NCBI RefSeq assembly: GCF_039649665.1
Contig: NZ_JBDJAW010000020.1
Span: forward strand, 1-64,000
Direction of reading: 5' to 3'
Origin: Microbispora sp. ZYX-F-249
GTDB lineage: Bacteria > Actinomycetota > Actinomycetes > Streptosporangiales > Streptosporangiaceae
Length of the DNA: 64,000 bases
The notes below the pieces were generated by a model. That model had not been told where the DNA came from and did not search any database. It was given only the letters and a program-made list of their open reading frames with translations. Positions 41,212-52,599 of this stretch are shown here, in pieces (position 1 is the first letter of the stretch; the number at the start of each line of letters is the position of its first letter). The position numbers were made by a program, and so were the translations under genes.

Positions 41212-41958
41212 ATGAACCGCTTCGACGGGGTGAAGGTCCTGCTCACGGGCGCCGGCTCGGGGATCGGGCGGGCCACCGCGATCAGGCTCGCCGCCGAGGG
41301 AGCCGACCTTTTCGCGGTGGACCGCGCGGCCGCGGGGCTGGCGGAGACCGGCTCGCTGATCGAAGGTTCCGGCCGGTACGTCCCGCACGTGGCCGACGTG
41401 ACCGAGGAGGCCGCCGTGGTGACGGCCGTGGACGCGGCGGCGGCCGGGCTCGGCGGCATCGACGTGCTCGTCAACGTCGCGGGGATCCAGCGGACGACGC
41501 CGATCGAGTCGCTGACCGTGGCCGACCTGAACCTGCTGTTCTCGGTCAACCTCGTCGGCACCGCGCTGTTCTGCCGGGAGGCGCTGCGTCACCTGCCCGA
41601 CCGGACCGGCGTCATCGTGAACGTCGCGTCGATCGCGGCCACCCAGGGCAACCCGTACATGACGGCGTACGCCGCGTCGAAGGGCGCCGTGCTGGCCTTC
41701 TCGCTGAGCCTGGCCGCCGAGGTCGTGGGGCGCGGCATCCGCGTGGTGCCGATCTCCCCGGGCACGGTGGCGACCCCGCTGACGCGCGACATCGAGTTTC
41801 CCGAGGGCGCGGACCTGCGGTACTTCGGGCGGATCCGCTCGCTGCTCGGCAGCGCCGCCCCCGAGCAGATCGCGGCCGCGATCGCGTTCGCGGCCTCCTC
41901 GGACGGCGGATACCTCACGGGCGCGAACCTCCGGGTCGACGGCGGCTCCGGAACCTGA
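41212..41958 (+). CDS. Short-chain dehydrogenase/reductase (paralogue of 26011)
   Basis: 248 aa. TGAGSGIGRATAIRLAAEG, DVLVNVAGIQRTTPIESL, catalytic Ser in NVASIAATQGNPYMTAYAAS, YAASK Tyr/Lys. C-terminal YLTGANLRVDGGSGT. It starts MNRFDG like the 26011 protein. No Shine-Dalgarno sequence is present; the -10 candidate lies 6 bp from ATG, so translation is probably leaderless. The neighbours (TetR, 3-alpha-HSDH-like SDR) suggest a hydroxysteroid dehydrogenase; the hydroxyl position is unknown. Confidence 0.87.
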   Translation: MNRFDGVKVLLTGAGSGIGRATAIRLAAEGADLFAVDRAAAGLAETGSLIEGSGRYVPHVADVTEEAAVVTAVDAAAAGLGGIDVLVNVAGIQRTTPIESLTVADLNLLFSVNLVGTALFCREALRHLPDRTGVIVNVASIAATQGNPYMTAYAASKGAVLAFSLSLAAEVVGRGIRVVPISPGTVATPLTRDIEFPEGADLRYFGRIRSLLGSAAPEQIAAAIAFAASSDGGYLTGANLRVDGGSGT

Positions 41959-41986
41959 CGCGCCCCCTTCGACAAGGAGTGACGAC

Positions 41987-42763
41987 GTGACACGGACGAT
42001 CGCGGTGACCGGGTCGGCCTCGGGCATCGGCAGGGCGCTGGCCGCGTCGCTGCGGGAGCGGGGCGACGAGGTGATCGGCGTCGACTTGCAGGACGCCGAG
42101 GTGTGCGCCGACCTGTCCGCCCCCGAAGGCCGCGCCCGCGCGGTGCGGGAGGTGCTGGATCGGGCGGGCGGCGCGCTGGACGCCGTCGTGGCCTGCGCCG
42201 GTCTCTCGGGAGTCGCCGTGGGCACGGTCACCGTCAACTTCTTCGGCGTGACCGCGATCCTGGAGGGCCTGCGCCCGGCGCTCGCCCGCGCGGAGCGGCC
42301 CCGCGCCGCCGCGGTGGCCTCGATCTCCGCCACCCAGCCCGCCGATCCCGAGGTGGTCCGCGCCTGCCTCGACGGCGACGAACCGCGGGCGGTCGCGCTG
42401 GCGGAGCGGGCGGTCGAGCGCGGCCAGGGGCGGCTGCTCTACCCGTCCTCGAAGTCGGCCCTGGCCCGCTGGCTGCGCGCCCGGGCGGTGTCGCCCGAGT
42501 GGGCCGGCTGCGGCATCCCCCTCAACGCGGTGGCGCCGGGCGTCGTGCTGACCCCGATGTCGGCTCCGCTGTTCGAGGACGAGACGATGCGCGAGGTCAT
42601 GGACCGGGCGGTGCCGATGCCGCTGAACGGCTACGCCGAGCCCGAGGTCGTCGCCGGCGCCCTGCGCTGGCTGGTGAGCCCGGACAACTCCCACATGGCC
42701 GGGCAGATCGTCTTCGTGGACGGCGGCGCCGAGGCCACCCTGCGCGGCCCCGACGTGTACTGA
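41987..42763 (+). CDS. 3-alpha-hydroxysteroid dehydrogenase/carbonyl reductase-like SDR
   Basis: 258 aa from GTG 41987 (AAGGAG upstream). It follows the pattern of the Comamonas testosteroni 3-alpha-HSDH/CR: TGSASGIGRALAASLRERGD, EVIGVDLQDAEVCADLSAPE, GTVTVNFFGVTAILEGLRPA, catalytic YPSSKSALARW, and SHMAGQIVFVDGGAEATLRG. The NVN-N-F/Y-FG segment and the acidic -DAE-ADLS stretch are distinctive of this subgroup. It would oxidise a 3-alpha-hydroxyl, as found in bile acids, to a 3-ketone. It is 28 bp after the SDR at 41212, in the same operon. Confidence 0.82.
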   Translation: MTRTIAVTGSASGIGRALAASLRERGDEVIGVDLQDAEVCADLSAPEGRARAVREVLDRAGGALDAVVACAGLSGVAVGTVTVNFFGVTAILEGLRPALARAERPRAAAVASISATQPADPEVVRACLDGDEPRAVALAERAVERGQGRLLYPSSKSALARWLRARAVSPEWAGCGIPLNAVAPGVVLTPMSAPLFEDETMREVMDRAVPMPLNGYAEPEVVAGALRWLVSPDNSHMAGQIVFVDGGAEATLRGPDVY

Positions 42764-43051
42764 CGGCGCACGCGCGGCTCCCCGGTCGTCGCCGCCTGGT
42801 CCACGCACGAGGACGTGCACTACGACGGCTTCGGCTCGGCCATGACCCTGCTGGTGGCCATCACGGGCGGCGCCCTGCTCCTCCTCGGCCTCGGACCCTT
42901 CCTCGCCTTGCTGCCGGGGCGCCGCCCTGGTCACCGGTCTGCCCGTTCTCGCCGCGGCCGTGGCCGCTTCAGCGCGTACGGTCGTGCGGCCGGCCCGGCC
43001 GCGCACGCCGGCTCCCGTCTGAGCGGGCGACGGCGCGCGGCCCCGCGTTCC
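42764..43051. other. Gap with a possible membrane-protein remnant
   Basis: The plus strand near 42815-42930 encodes MHYDGFGSAMTLLVAITGGA followed by LLLLGLGPFLALLPGR, one hydrophobic helix, with no convincing start or family and no clear end. It may be a decayed small membrane protein or chance. TCCCGTCTGAGCGGGC at 43013-43028 resembles the shared palindrome but has one extra base and no gene to serve. Confidence 0.3.
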
Positions 43052-43984
43052 TCACTTCGCGCGCGCGACGTTCTGCACGCCGGTGGTGTCGAGCTGCGCG
43101 ACCGAGTAGGCCGCGTAGGTCCGGTACGGGTCGCGCCCGCTGAAGTGCGGGCCGACCTGCGCGTCCAGCTCCTCGACGGAGAACACGCCGTCGGCTGCGG
43201 TGAACTTGCGCTCCACGGTCGGGGCCGCCATGAGGGCCACCATGTCGCCGTACACGACGAACACCTGGCCGTTGATCTCCTCGGAGGCGGGGGAGGCGAG
43301 GTAGCTGACGAACGTGGCCACCCGCTCGGGAGCGAGCACGTCCAGCCCGCCGGCCTCACCGCCGTCGCCGAACACGCCGGCCGTCATGCCCGTACGGGCC
43401 CGGGGGCAGATCGCGTTGGCCCGCACGCCGTACCGGGACAGGCCCTGGGCGGTCGACAGGGTGAGCGCGACGATGCCGGCCTTGGCGGCGGAGTAGTTCG
43501 GCTGGCCGGCCGACCCGAACAGGAACGCCTCGGACGAGGTGTTGATCACGCGGGCGTAGACCGGGCCGCCCGCGGCCTTGCTCGCCGCCCGCCAGTGGAC
43601 GGCCGCGGCCCGCGACAGCCCGGCGTGCCCCTTGAGGTGGACGCGGATGACGTCGTCCCAGTCGGACTCGGTCAGGTTGAACAGCATCTTGTCGCGCAGC
43701 ACGCCGGCGTTGTTCACCACGATGTCGAGGCCGCCGAAGGACTCCACGGCGGCCTCGACGAGGCGATCGCCCATGGACCAGTCGCCGATGTCGCCGGTCA
43801 CCGCGACGGCCTCGCGGCCGAGCGCCCTGATCTCGGCGGCGACGTCCCCGGCCGCCGGGCCGACGTCGTTGACGACGACGTTCGCGCCGCGTTCCGCGAG
43901 GGCGAGGGCCTCGCTGCGGCCCAGGCCCGCCCCGGCGCCGGTGACGACGGCGGTCTTGCCCTCCAGGCTCGTGTTCGAGCTCAT
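43052..43984 (-). CDS. Hsd4A/MFE-2-like (3R)-hydroxyacyl-CoA dehydrogenase SDR
   Basis: 310 aa from ATG 43984 (AGGAG upstream). KTAVVTGAGAGLGRSEALAL, NVVVNDVGPAAGDVAAEIRA, DIVVNNAGVLRDKMLFNLTE and the catalytic NYSAAKAGIVALTLSTAQGL. The NDVG and NAGVLRDKM-F blocks are those of the dehydrogenase domain of multifunctional enzyme type 2 and of Hsd4A, which works in steroid side-chain beta-oxidation. A 60-residue C-terminal extension follows the SDR core. It is divergent from the CoA ligase/thiolase operon. Its -10 candidate TAGAAT lies inside an AT-rich palindrome. Confidence 0.83.
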   Translation of the reverse strand: MSSNTSLEGKTAVVTGAGAGLGRSEALALAERGANVVVNDVGPAAGDVAAEIRALGREAVAVTGDIGDWSMGDRLVEAAVESFGGLDIVVNNAGVLRDKMLFNLTESDWDDVIRVHLKGHAGLSRAAAVHWRAASKAAGGPVYARVINTSSEAFLFGSAGQPNYSAAKAGIVALTLSTAQGLSRYGVRANAICPRARTGMTAGVFGDGGEAGGLDVLAPERVATFVSYLASPASEEINGQVFVVYGDMVALMAAPTVERKFTAADGVFSVEELDAQVGPHFSGRDPYRTYAAYSVAQLDTTGVQNVARAK

Positions 43985-44017
43985 CTGCGCACTCCTGCCC
44001 GTTTGATGATCACAGTC

Positions 44018-44041
44018 AAAACTAGTATGTATTCTAGTTTT
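44018..44041. promoter_or_regulatory. AT-rich inverted repeat over the -10 of the Hsd4A-like gene
   Basis: AAAACTAG (44018-44025) and CTAGTTTT (44034-44041) are perfect inverted repeats 8 bp apart. The -10 candidate TAGAAT (44036-44031, minus strand) is inside, so a bound repressor would block the promoter. It is a rare AT-rich patch in this sequence. Confidence 0.6.
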
Positions 44042-44068
44042 TCCCGCTGGCTCTCCCAGCCACGGGTG

Positions 44069-44083
44069 TCCCACTCGGTGACA
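44069..44083. promoter_or_regulatory. Shared palindrome, site 9 (weak; Hsd4A-like promoter)
   Basis: TCCCACTCGGTGACA; one arm is perfect, the other poor. It starts 33 bp before TAGAAT (44036-44031), so the spacing agrees with the other sites even though the match is weak. Confidence 0.35.
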
Positions 44084-44121
44084 CAAGGATGGGTCCGTGC
44101 GGTGTGGCGAGCGATCGGCGG

Positions 44122-44136
44122 CACCACTGAGCGGGA
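44122..44136. promoter_or_regulatory. Shared 15-bp palindrome, site 10 (CoA ligase/thiolase operon promoter)
   Basis: CACCACTGAGCGGGA. It ends 32 bp before TAGCCT (44168-44173). TTGCCC (44145-44150) sits 17 bp before that -10, and the ATG at 44180 begins 6 bp after it: a leaderless promoter with the palindrome just upstream of -35. Confidence 0.7.
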
Positions 44137-44179
44137 CTGAGCCGTTGCCCGAAACAGAAATGATTTCTAGCCTCACCCC

Positions 44180-46958
<2,779 letters not shown>

Positions 46959-46963
46959 ATCAC

Positions 46964-49162
46964 ATGTCGATCGGACTGACCGACGAGCAGCGCGACCTGC
47001 GCGACGCCGTACGCGCCTTCGCGTCCCGGCACGTGACGCCGGCCGTGGTGCGGCAGGCGGTGGACGCCGAGCACGAGGAGCTGCCGAAGTTCTGGCCGCT
47101 GCTGGCCGAGCAGGGCCTCCTCGGGCTGCACCTGCCCGAGGAGGCGGGCGGCGCGGGCTCCGGGCTGCTCGAACTCGCCGTCGTGCTGGAGGAGCTGGGC
47201 CGGGCGATGGTCCCGGGACCGTTCCTGCCCACGGCTCTCGCCGGCGCGGTGCTGCACCGCGCCGGGCACGGCGCCGTGCTGGAAGGTCTGGCGAACGGCA
47301 CGACGGTCGGCGCGGTCGGCCTGCGGCCGGGCGGGCTCACGCTCACCCGCGGCGCGGACGGAAGCGCCACGGTCTCCGGCGTGTCCGAGCCGGTCCTCGG
47401 CGGCCACGTCGCCGACGTGTTCGTGCTGCCCGCGGCCGACGGGACCGGCACGGCCTGGGTCGTGCTGCCGCGCGCGGCCGTGACGACCGAGGACCTGCCC
47501 GGCCACGACCTGACCCGCCGCCCGTCGCGGGTCCGGGCGGACGGAGTCGCCGTTCCCGCCGCCGACGTGCTGGACGGCCTCGCCGACGGCGTGGTGCTCG
47601 ACCTGGCCGCCGCGCTGTTCGCGGCCGAGGCGTCCGGCCTGGCCGACTGGGCGACCGCCACCGCCGCCGAGTACGCCAAGGTGCGCCACCAGTTCGGCCG
47701 TCCGATCGGCCAGTTCCAGGGCGTCAAGCACCGCTGTGCCCGCATGCTGACCCGGGCCGAGCAGGCCAGGGTGTGCGCCTGGGACGCGGCGCGGGCCCTC
47801 GACGAGGCCGGCGCTCACGGCGAGGCGGCGCTCGCGGCGGCGGTGGCCGGGGCGACCAGCCCGGAGGCGGCCTTCTCCGTCACCAAGGACTGCATCCAGA
47901 CACTGGGCGGCATCGGCTTCACCTGGGAGCACGACGCCGGCCTGTACCTGCGCCGGGCGCAGACGCTCCGCATCACTTTGGGCTCCACCTCGTGGTGGCG
48001 CCGCAGGGTGGCCCGGCTCACCCTCGAAGGCGTGCGCCGCGAGCTCGGCGTCGAGCTGCCGCCGGAGGCCGGGCGGATCCGCGCGGAGGTGCGCGCGGAG
48101 CTGCGGCCCGCGCTCGACCTCGACGGCCGGGACCGGCTGCGGTACCTGGCCGAGTACGGCTACACCGCGCCGCACCTGCCCGCACCCTGGGGCAAGGGCG
48201 CCGACGCGGTCACGCAGCTCGTCATCGCCGAGGAGATGCGAGCCGGCGGGCTCCGCGCCGCCGACATGGTGATCGGCGCCTGGGTGGTGCCGACCCTGAT
48301 CGCGCACGGCGGCCCCGAGCAGCAGGGCCGGTTCCTGCCCCAGACGCTGCGCGGCGACCTGGTGTGGTGCCAGCTGTTCAGCGAGCCCGGCGCGGGCTCC
48401 GACCTCGCCGCGCTGAGCACCCGGGCCGAGAAGGTCGAGGGCGGCTGGAAGATCAGCGGCCAGAAGGTCTGGACGTCGATGGCCCGCGAGGCGCAGTGGG
48501 GCATCCTGCTCGCCCGCACCGACCCGGACGCCCCCAAGCACAAGGGCCTGTCGTACTTCCTGCTCGACATGTCCAGTCCCGGCATCGACATCCGGCCGCT
48601 GCGCGAGCTGACCGGCGAGGCGCTGTTCAACGAGGTCTTCCTCGACGACGTGTTCGTCCCCGACGAGATGCTCGTCGCCCGGCCCGGGGACGGCTGGAAG
48701 CTGGCCCGTACGACGCTGGCCAACGAGCGGGTGTCGCTGTCGCACGACTCCTCGCTCGGCAGCGGCGGCGAGGCGCTGCTCGACCTCGCCGCGGCACGCC
48801 CGGGTGAGATGGACGACGAGCGGCTGACCCGGCTCGGCGGCATCCTCTGCGACGCCCAGTCCGGCGCACTGTTCGCGCTGCGGACCACGCTGCGGTCGCT
48901 GACGGGGCAGCAGCCCGGCGCGGAGTCCAGCGTCGCCAAGCTGATCGGGGTCGAGCACGTCCAGGAGGTCTGGGAGACCGCGATGGACTGGGTCGGCCCG
49001 GAGTCGCTGACCGGCGAGGGCATGGACCGGTGGTCCGACCCCACGCTGCGCTTCCTCAGCTCCCGCTGCATGTCCATCGCCGGAGGCACCACCGACGTGC
49101 AGCTCAACATCATCGGGGAGCGCCTGCTCGGCCTGCCCCGCGACCCGGAGGTGCGGGCATGA
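46964..49162 (+). CDS. fadE34: Double-domain acyl-CoA dehydrogenase (FadE34-like)
   Basis: 732 aa, two acyl-CoA dehydrogenase domains in one chain (about 1-365 and 375-732), as in FadE34/ChsE3. The first ends with TKDCIQTLGGIGFTWEHDAG. The second has WCQLFSEPGAGSDLAALSTR, GQKVWTSMAREAQWGILLAR and SIAGGTTDVQLNIIGERLLG. This fused form replaces the alpha2-beta2 pair used on other steroid chain lengths. In mycobacteria FadE34 acts on the five-carbon (C24) side chain. Five bases follow the thiolase stop. It fits the acid side-chain reading of the cluster. Confidence 0.87.
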   Translation: MSIGLTDEQRDLRDAVRAFASRHVTPAVVRQAVDAEHEELPKFWPLLAEQGLLGLHLPEEAGGAGSGLLELAVVLEELGRAMVPGPFLPTALAGAVLHRAGHGAVLEGLANGTTVGAVGLRPGGLTLTRGADGSATVSGVSEPVLGGHVADVFVLPAADGTGTAWVVLPRAAVTTEDLPGHDLTRRPSRVRADGVAVPAADVLDGLADGVVLDLAAALFAAEASGLADWATATAAEYAKVRHQFGRPIGQFQGVKHRCARMLTRAEQARVCAWDAARALDEAGAHGEAALAAAVAGATSPEAAFSVTKDCIQTLGGIGFTWEHDAGLYLRRAQTLRITLGSTSWWRRRVARLTLEGVRRELGVELPPEAGRIRAEVRAELRPALDLDGRDRLRYLAEYGYTAPHLPAPWGKGADAVTQLVIAEEMRAGGLRAADMVIGAWVVPTLIAHGGPEQQGRFLPQTLRGDLVWCQLFSEPGAGSDLAALSTRAEKVEGGWKISGQKVWTSMAREAQWGILLARTDPDAPKHKGLSYFLLDMSSPGIDIRPLRELTGEALFNEVFLDDVFVPDEMLVARPGDGWKLARTTLANERVSLSHDSSLGSGGEALLDLAAARPGEMDDERLTRLGGILCDAQSGALFALRTTLRSLTGQQPGAESSVAKLIGVEHVQEVWETAMDWVGPESLTGEGMDRWSDPTLRFLSSRCMSIAGGTTDVQLNIIGERLLGLPRDPEVRA

Positions 49163-49239
49163 GCAGGGCGTTCGCCGCGGGCGCCGGCATATGCGCACGC
49201 GGCCCTGCCGAAGGCCGCCGAGACGACGAGGAGGACTGA
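49159..49239 (+). CDS. 26-residue open frame overlapping the fadE34 stop (doubtful)
   Basis: ATG at 49159 overlaps the fadE34 TGA (ATGA). The product is SRAFAAGAGICARGPAEGRR ending DDEED. It fills the gap before the hydratase gene. No family; it may be a coupling frame that carries ribosomes to the next start, or chance. Confidence 0.2.
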   Translation: MSRAFAAGAGICARGPAEGRRDDEED

Positions 49240-49242
49240 GCC

Positions 49243-50112
49243 ATGCCGATCGACGTCGACAAGGCGCTGGGGGCGCCGCCGGCGACCCGGGAGATCGCCT
49301 GGACCGGCAGGGACGTGCTGCTCTACCACCTCAGCCTGGGCGCGGGGGCGGACGCCGCCTCCGACCCCGAGCTGTCCTACACCTACGAGCGCGGGCTGCG
49401 CGTGCTGCCCACCTTCGCCATGGTCGCCGGGCAGGGCGTCTCCTCCGGCGACCGGCCGCCGACGGCGATGAGCATGCCCGGCATCGACATCGACCTGCGC
49501 CGGATCCTGCACGCGGGGCAGGCGCTCACCGTGCACCGGCCGCTGCCCGCCGCCGGGCGGGCCGTCGTGTCCTCCCGCGTCGCGAACGTCTGGGACAAGG
49601 GCAAGGCCGCGGTGATCGAGATGGAGCAGTCCGCGACGGACGGCGAGGGCGTCCCGCTGTGGACCACGACCATGCGGATCTGGGCGCGTGGCGAGGGCGG
49701 CTTCGGCGGCGAGCCGGGGCCGGAGACCCCCTGGTCGGAGCCGGACCGCGCGCCCGACTTCGTGCTCGACTCGCCGACCACCCCCGGGCAGGCGCTGCTG
49801 TACCGGCTCAACGGCGACCTCAACCCGCTGCACGCCGATCCCGGGTTCGCGCGGGCGGCCGGCTTCGACCGACCGATCCTGCACGGCCTCGCGTCGTACG
49901 GCGTCGTGGCCAAGGCGATCGTGGACGGCGTACTCGGGGGCGAGGTGACCGGGCTGACCGGGCTGTCGGTACGCTTCGCCGGGGTGCTGTTCCCCGGTGA
50001 GACGATCAGGACCAGCGTGTGGCGTGAGGGCGACCGGCTGGTGTTCCGGTCCACCTGCCCGGAGCGCGGCGACGCGGCCGTGCTCACCCACGCGACAGCG
50101 GAGACTTCATGA
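49243..50112 (+). CDS. MaoC/hydratase-2 family enoyl-CoA hydratase (ChsH3-like)
   Basis: 289 aa, double hot-dog protein of the eukaryote-like hydratase 2 type. C-terminal hydratase-2 motif YRLNGDLNPLHADPGFARAA with Asp192 and His197. The N-terminal hot-dog (about 10-150) lacks this motif, as usual. It hydrates 2-enoyl-CoA to (R)-3-hydroxyacyl-CoA, the substrate type for the MFE-2-like SDR at 43052. It lies between FadE34 and a thioesterase in the side-chain operon, overlapping the latter (ATGA). Confidence 0.87.
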   Translation: MPIDVDKALGAPPATREIAWTGRDVLLYHLSLGAGADAASDPELSYTYERGLRVLPTFAMVAGQGVSSGDRPPTAMSMPGIDIDLRRILHAGQALTVHRPLPAAGRAVVSSRVANVWDKGKAAVIEMEQSATDGEGVPLWTTTMRIWARGEGGFGGEPGPETPWSEPDRAPDFVLDSPTTPGQALLYRLNGDLNPLHADPGFARAAGFDRPILHGLASYGVVAKAIVDGVLGGEVTGLTGLSVRFAGVLFPGETIRTSVWREGDRLVFRSTCPERGDAAVLTHATAETS

Positions 50113-50738
50113 CGGAGACGCGGATCGACCGGACCGAGCTGACGGCGACCCCGAACAACGAGGGCGTGGACGCGGCGGTCGCCGCGGCCCGCCGCGTGAT
50201 CGACGCGCTGCTGCACTCCGGTGACATGTCGGCGGTCGAGATGACCCAGGTCGCCGAGCAGCTGAACGCCGTGGCCGACCACCTGCAGGCGCACGCCCCC
50301 ACGGTGGGCGAGCGCATGGTCGACATGTGGCGGGGGGAGGGCGTGACCCGGCACGACCCGGTGACGGGACCGGAGAACGCGATCGCCCCGCCGCTGCGCC
50401 TGTACGGCAAGGACGACGGCTCCATCGAGGGCACGGTCGTGCTGGGCATGGCGTACCAGGGACCTCCCGGCTGCGTGCACGGCGGCGTGTCGGCGCTGCT
50501 GCTCGACCACACGCTGGGCGTCGCGAACGCCTGGGCGGGGACCTCGGGGATGACGGGCACGCTGACGCTGCGCTACCACCGGGTCACCCCGCTGTTCGAG
50601 CCGCTGACCGTGACCGGACGGCAGACCTCCGTGGACGGGCGCAAGATCCACACCACGGGGTCGATCAGCGCGGGCGGGCAGGTGTGCGTCAGCGCCGAGG
50701 GCCTGTTCATCGACAAGCAGCTCGACCGGCCCCGCTGA
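50109..50738 (+). CDS. Hotdog-fold (PaaI-type) thioesterase
   Basis: 209 aa. C-terminal hotdog domain: YQGPPGCVHGGVSALLLDHT, LGVANAWAGTSGMTGTLTLR, with the HGG motif of the PaaI/4HBT family. The N-terminal 90 residues are helical and not assigned. It is last of the side-chain operon and overlaps the hydratase stop. It may hydrolyse stalled or inhibitory CoA esters during steroid breakdown; substrate is inferred. Confidence 0.85.
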   Translation: MTETRIDRTELTATPNNEGVDAAVAAARRVIDALLHSGDMSAVEMTQVAEQLNAVADHLQAHAPTVGERMVDMWRGEGVTRHDPVTGPENAIAPPLRLYGKDDGSIEGTVVLGMAYQGPPGCVHGGVSALLLDHTLGVANAWAGTSGMTGTLTLRYHRVTPLFEPLTVTGRQTSVDGRKIHTTGSISAGGQVCVSAEGLFIDKQLDRPR

Positions 50739-50846
50739 CCGCCCCTCGTCGGGAAACGCTCTCTCGCACGGCTTCGGCTCCTCCTGGCGTCAGATAGGCG
50801 TCAGAAAGTATTGACGAGCGGTCAGTTAACAGTAAAGTTACTTTCC

Positions 50847-50860
50847 TGAGAGCGCTCTCA
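50847..50860. promoter_or_regulatory. LacI-type operator upstream of the GH64 gene
   Basis: TGAGAGCGCTCTCA is a perfect 14-bp palindrome with the central CG and flanks usual for LacI-family sugar repressors of actinomycetes. It lies 36 bp before the GH64 start, just after the AT-rich TTAACAGTAAAGTTACTTTC, probably the promoter. Confidence 0.7.
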
Positions 50861-50895
50861 AGGCTTGTCTCCGAACCCCCCAGAGGAGCCGAGAG

Positions 50896-52530
50896 ATGCA
50901 CATGTCCTTACGGCGATGGCGGCGGGCTCTGCTCGCCGTCGTCCTGCTGACCCAGGCGGTGGTCCTCGCCGCCGGGCAGCGGGCGGCGGACGCCGCCGTC
51001 ACGCGGTTGCCATTCACGATCACCAACAACTCCGGCCGGAGCGACGCGACGTACGTCTACGTCGTCGCCCGCAACTCGGTCACCGGCCAGCAGGGATACG
51101 TGGACGCCTCGGGCACGTGGCGCGCGTACTCCTTCCCCTCGTCGATCCCCAACGGGCCGGTCCCCGCGCCGGACATCTCGATCCCCGGGCCTGGCAACGG
51201 CGCCGGCACGACCATCACGCTGCCGCCGAACCTGTCGGGCGGCCGCGTCTATGTGGCCATGGGCGCGAAGCTGCGGTTCTTCCTCACCACGAACGGACTG
51301 GTCGAGCCCGCGCCCTGGGTCGACAGCGACCCGAACGCCGGCATCCTCTACGACTGGACGGAGTTCGCCCGGACGAGCAACGGCGGCACGGGCATCTTCA
51401 TCAACTCGACCACGGTCGACATGTTCAGCATCCCGGTGACGGTCAGCGTCACCGACGCCTCGGGCGCCACCCAGACGCAGGGCATCGCCGGCAACCGCGC
51501 CGGCATACTCGGCGCGTTCGCCGGTCTGGGGTCGCCGTGGTCGGCCCTGACGACGACGAGGTCGTCCGACGGCCTTCCGCTGCGCGTGCTCGCGCCCGTG
51601 CACGCCATCGCCAAGGGCCTGTTCCCCTCGACGTACCTCGACTCCTACGTGAACGGCGTGTGGTCGTACTACGCCACGCACCCGCTGACCGTGCAGACGT
51701 CGCTGGGCACCTTCACCGGCACGACCAGCGGCACGAACTGGACGTTCAGGAACGCGTCCGGCGCCGTCATCGGCACGCTCACCAGACCGGCCACGAGCGA
51801 CGTCTTCGCGTGCTCCGGCGGCATGCAACCGCCGAACCAGCCCGACCAGGCGGCCATCCTGGCGGTCGGCGCGCGGGTGTGCGCCGCGCTCAACCGCGCG
51901 ACGCTCTCGACGGCCGGCCGGGTCATGTACGACACCCAGCCGACGACGGACGCGACGAGGTTCTACGGGCAGTCCGCGTCGAACCTGTTCAGCAAGACGA
52001 TCCACGCCAACTCGCTGAACGGCCTGGCCTACGGCTTCTCCTACGACGACGTCGGCGGGTTCGCCCCGACGATCGACCAGCCGAACCCGTCGTCGGCCGG
52101 CATGACGATCGGGAGCTTCGGCACCGGCGGGGGCACGGGCGGCCCGGGCGGCGCGAACATCATCGGCCCCGGCGGCAAGTGCGTCGACGTGGCGGGCGAC
52201 GACACGGGCGGCAACGGCACGGCGGTGCAGCTGTGGGACTGCCAGTCCTACGCCAAGGACCAGTTCTGGACCTGGAGCGGGCAGACGCTGCGCACCCTCG
52301 GCCGCTGCCTCGACGTGCAGTCCGGCGGCACCGCCAACGGCACCCCGTTGCAGCTCTACGACTGCAACAACACCGGCGCGCAGAACTGGGTGCGGCAGTC
52401 CGACGGGTCGATCCGCAATCCCCAGTCGGGCCGGTGCGTCGACTCGCCCGGCGGCGCGACCGGCAACGGCACCCGCCTGCAGATCTACGACTGCAACGGC
52501 ACCGCCGCCCAGCGCTTCGTCATGCGGTGA
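50896..52530 (+). CDS. Secreted GH64 endo-beta-1,3-glucanase with CBM13 lectin domain
   Basis: 544 aa. Signal peptide: RWRRALLAVVLLTQAVVLAA, cleavage near ADA. The GH64 domain (about 35-410) has LPFTITNNSGRSDATYVYVV, GILYDWTEFARTSNGGTGIF and the C-terminal ANSLNGLAYGFSYDDVGGFA. A GGGTGGPGG linker leads to a ricin-type beta-trefoil CBM13 (about 425-544) with QLWDCQ, QLYDCN and QIYDCN repeats. It hydrolyses beta-1,3-glucan (fungal cell walls, laminarin) outside the cell. The LacI operator implies sugar induction; it is unrelated to the steroid genes. Confidence 0.93.
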   Translation: MHMSLRRWRRALLAVVLLTQAVVLAAGQRAADAAVTRLPFTITNNSGRSDATYVYVVARNSVTGQQGYVDASGTWRAYSFPSSIPNGPVPAPDISIPGPGNGAGTTITLPPNLSGGRVYVAMGAKLRFFLTTNGLVEPAPWVDSDPNAGILYDWTEFARTSNGGTGIFINSTTVDMFSIPVTVSVTDASGATQTQGIAGNRAGILGAFAGLGSPWSALTTTRSSDGLPLRVLAPVHAIAKGLFPSTYLDSYVNGVWSYYATHPLTVQTSLGTFTGTTSGTNWTFRNASGAVIGTLTRPATSDVFACSGGMQPPNQPDQAAILAVGARVCAALNRATLSTAGRVMYDTQPTTDATRFYGQSASNLFSKTIHANSLNGLAYGFSYDDVGGFAPTIDQPNPSSAGMTIGSFGTGGGTGGPGGANIIGPGGKCVDVAGDDTGGNGTAVQLWDCQSYAKDQFWTWSGQTLRTLGRCLDVQSGGTANGTPLQLYDCNNTGAQNWVRQSDGSIRNPQSGRCVDSPGGATGNGTRLQIYDCNGTAAQRFVMR

Positions 52531-52548
52531 CCCCGCTGAGGTGACAGC

Positions 52549-52580
52549 CCGGCCCGGTGGCGCGTCCGCCGCCGGGCCGG
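52549..52580. terminator. Bidirectional hairpin between GH64 and the CoA ligase
   Basis: CCGGCCCGGTGGCG (52549-52562) and CGCCGCCGGGCCGG (52567-52580) pair with a single G-T wobble around a 4-base loop, between convergent genes. Confidence 0.7.
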
Positions 52581-52599
52581 AGCGCGCCCGCCTCACGGC

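Noticed and set aside
43013-43028. Palindrome-like TCCCGTCTGAGCGGGC
   Set aside because: It has one extra base in the centre, lies at the 3' side of two converging genes, and has no promoter at the usual distance.
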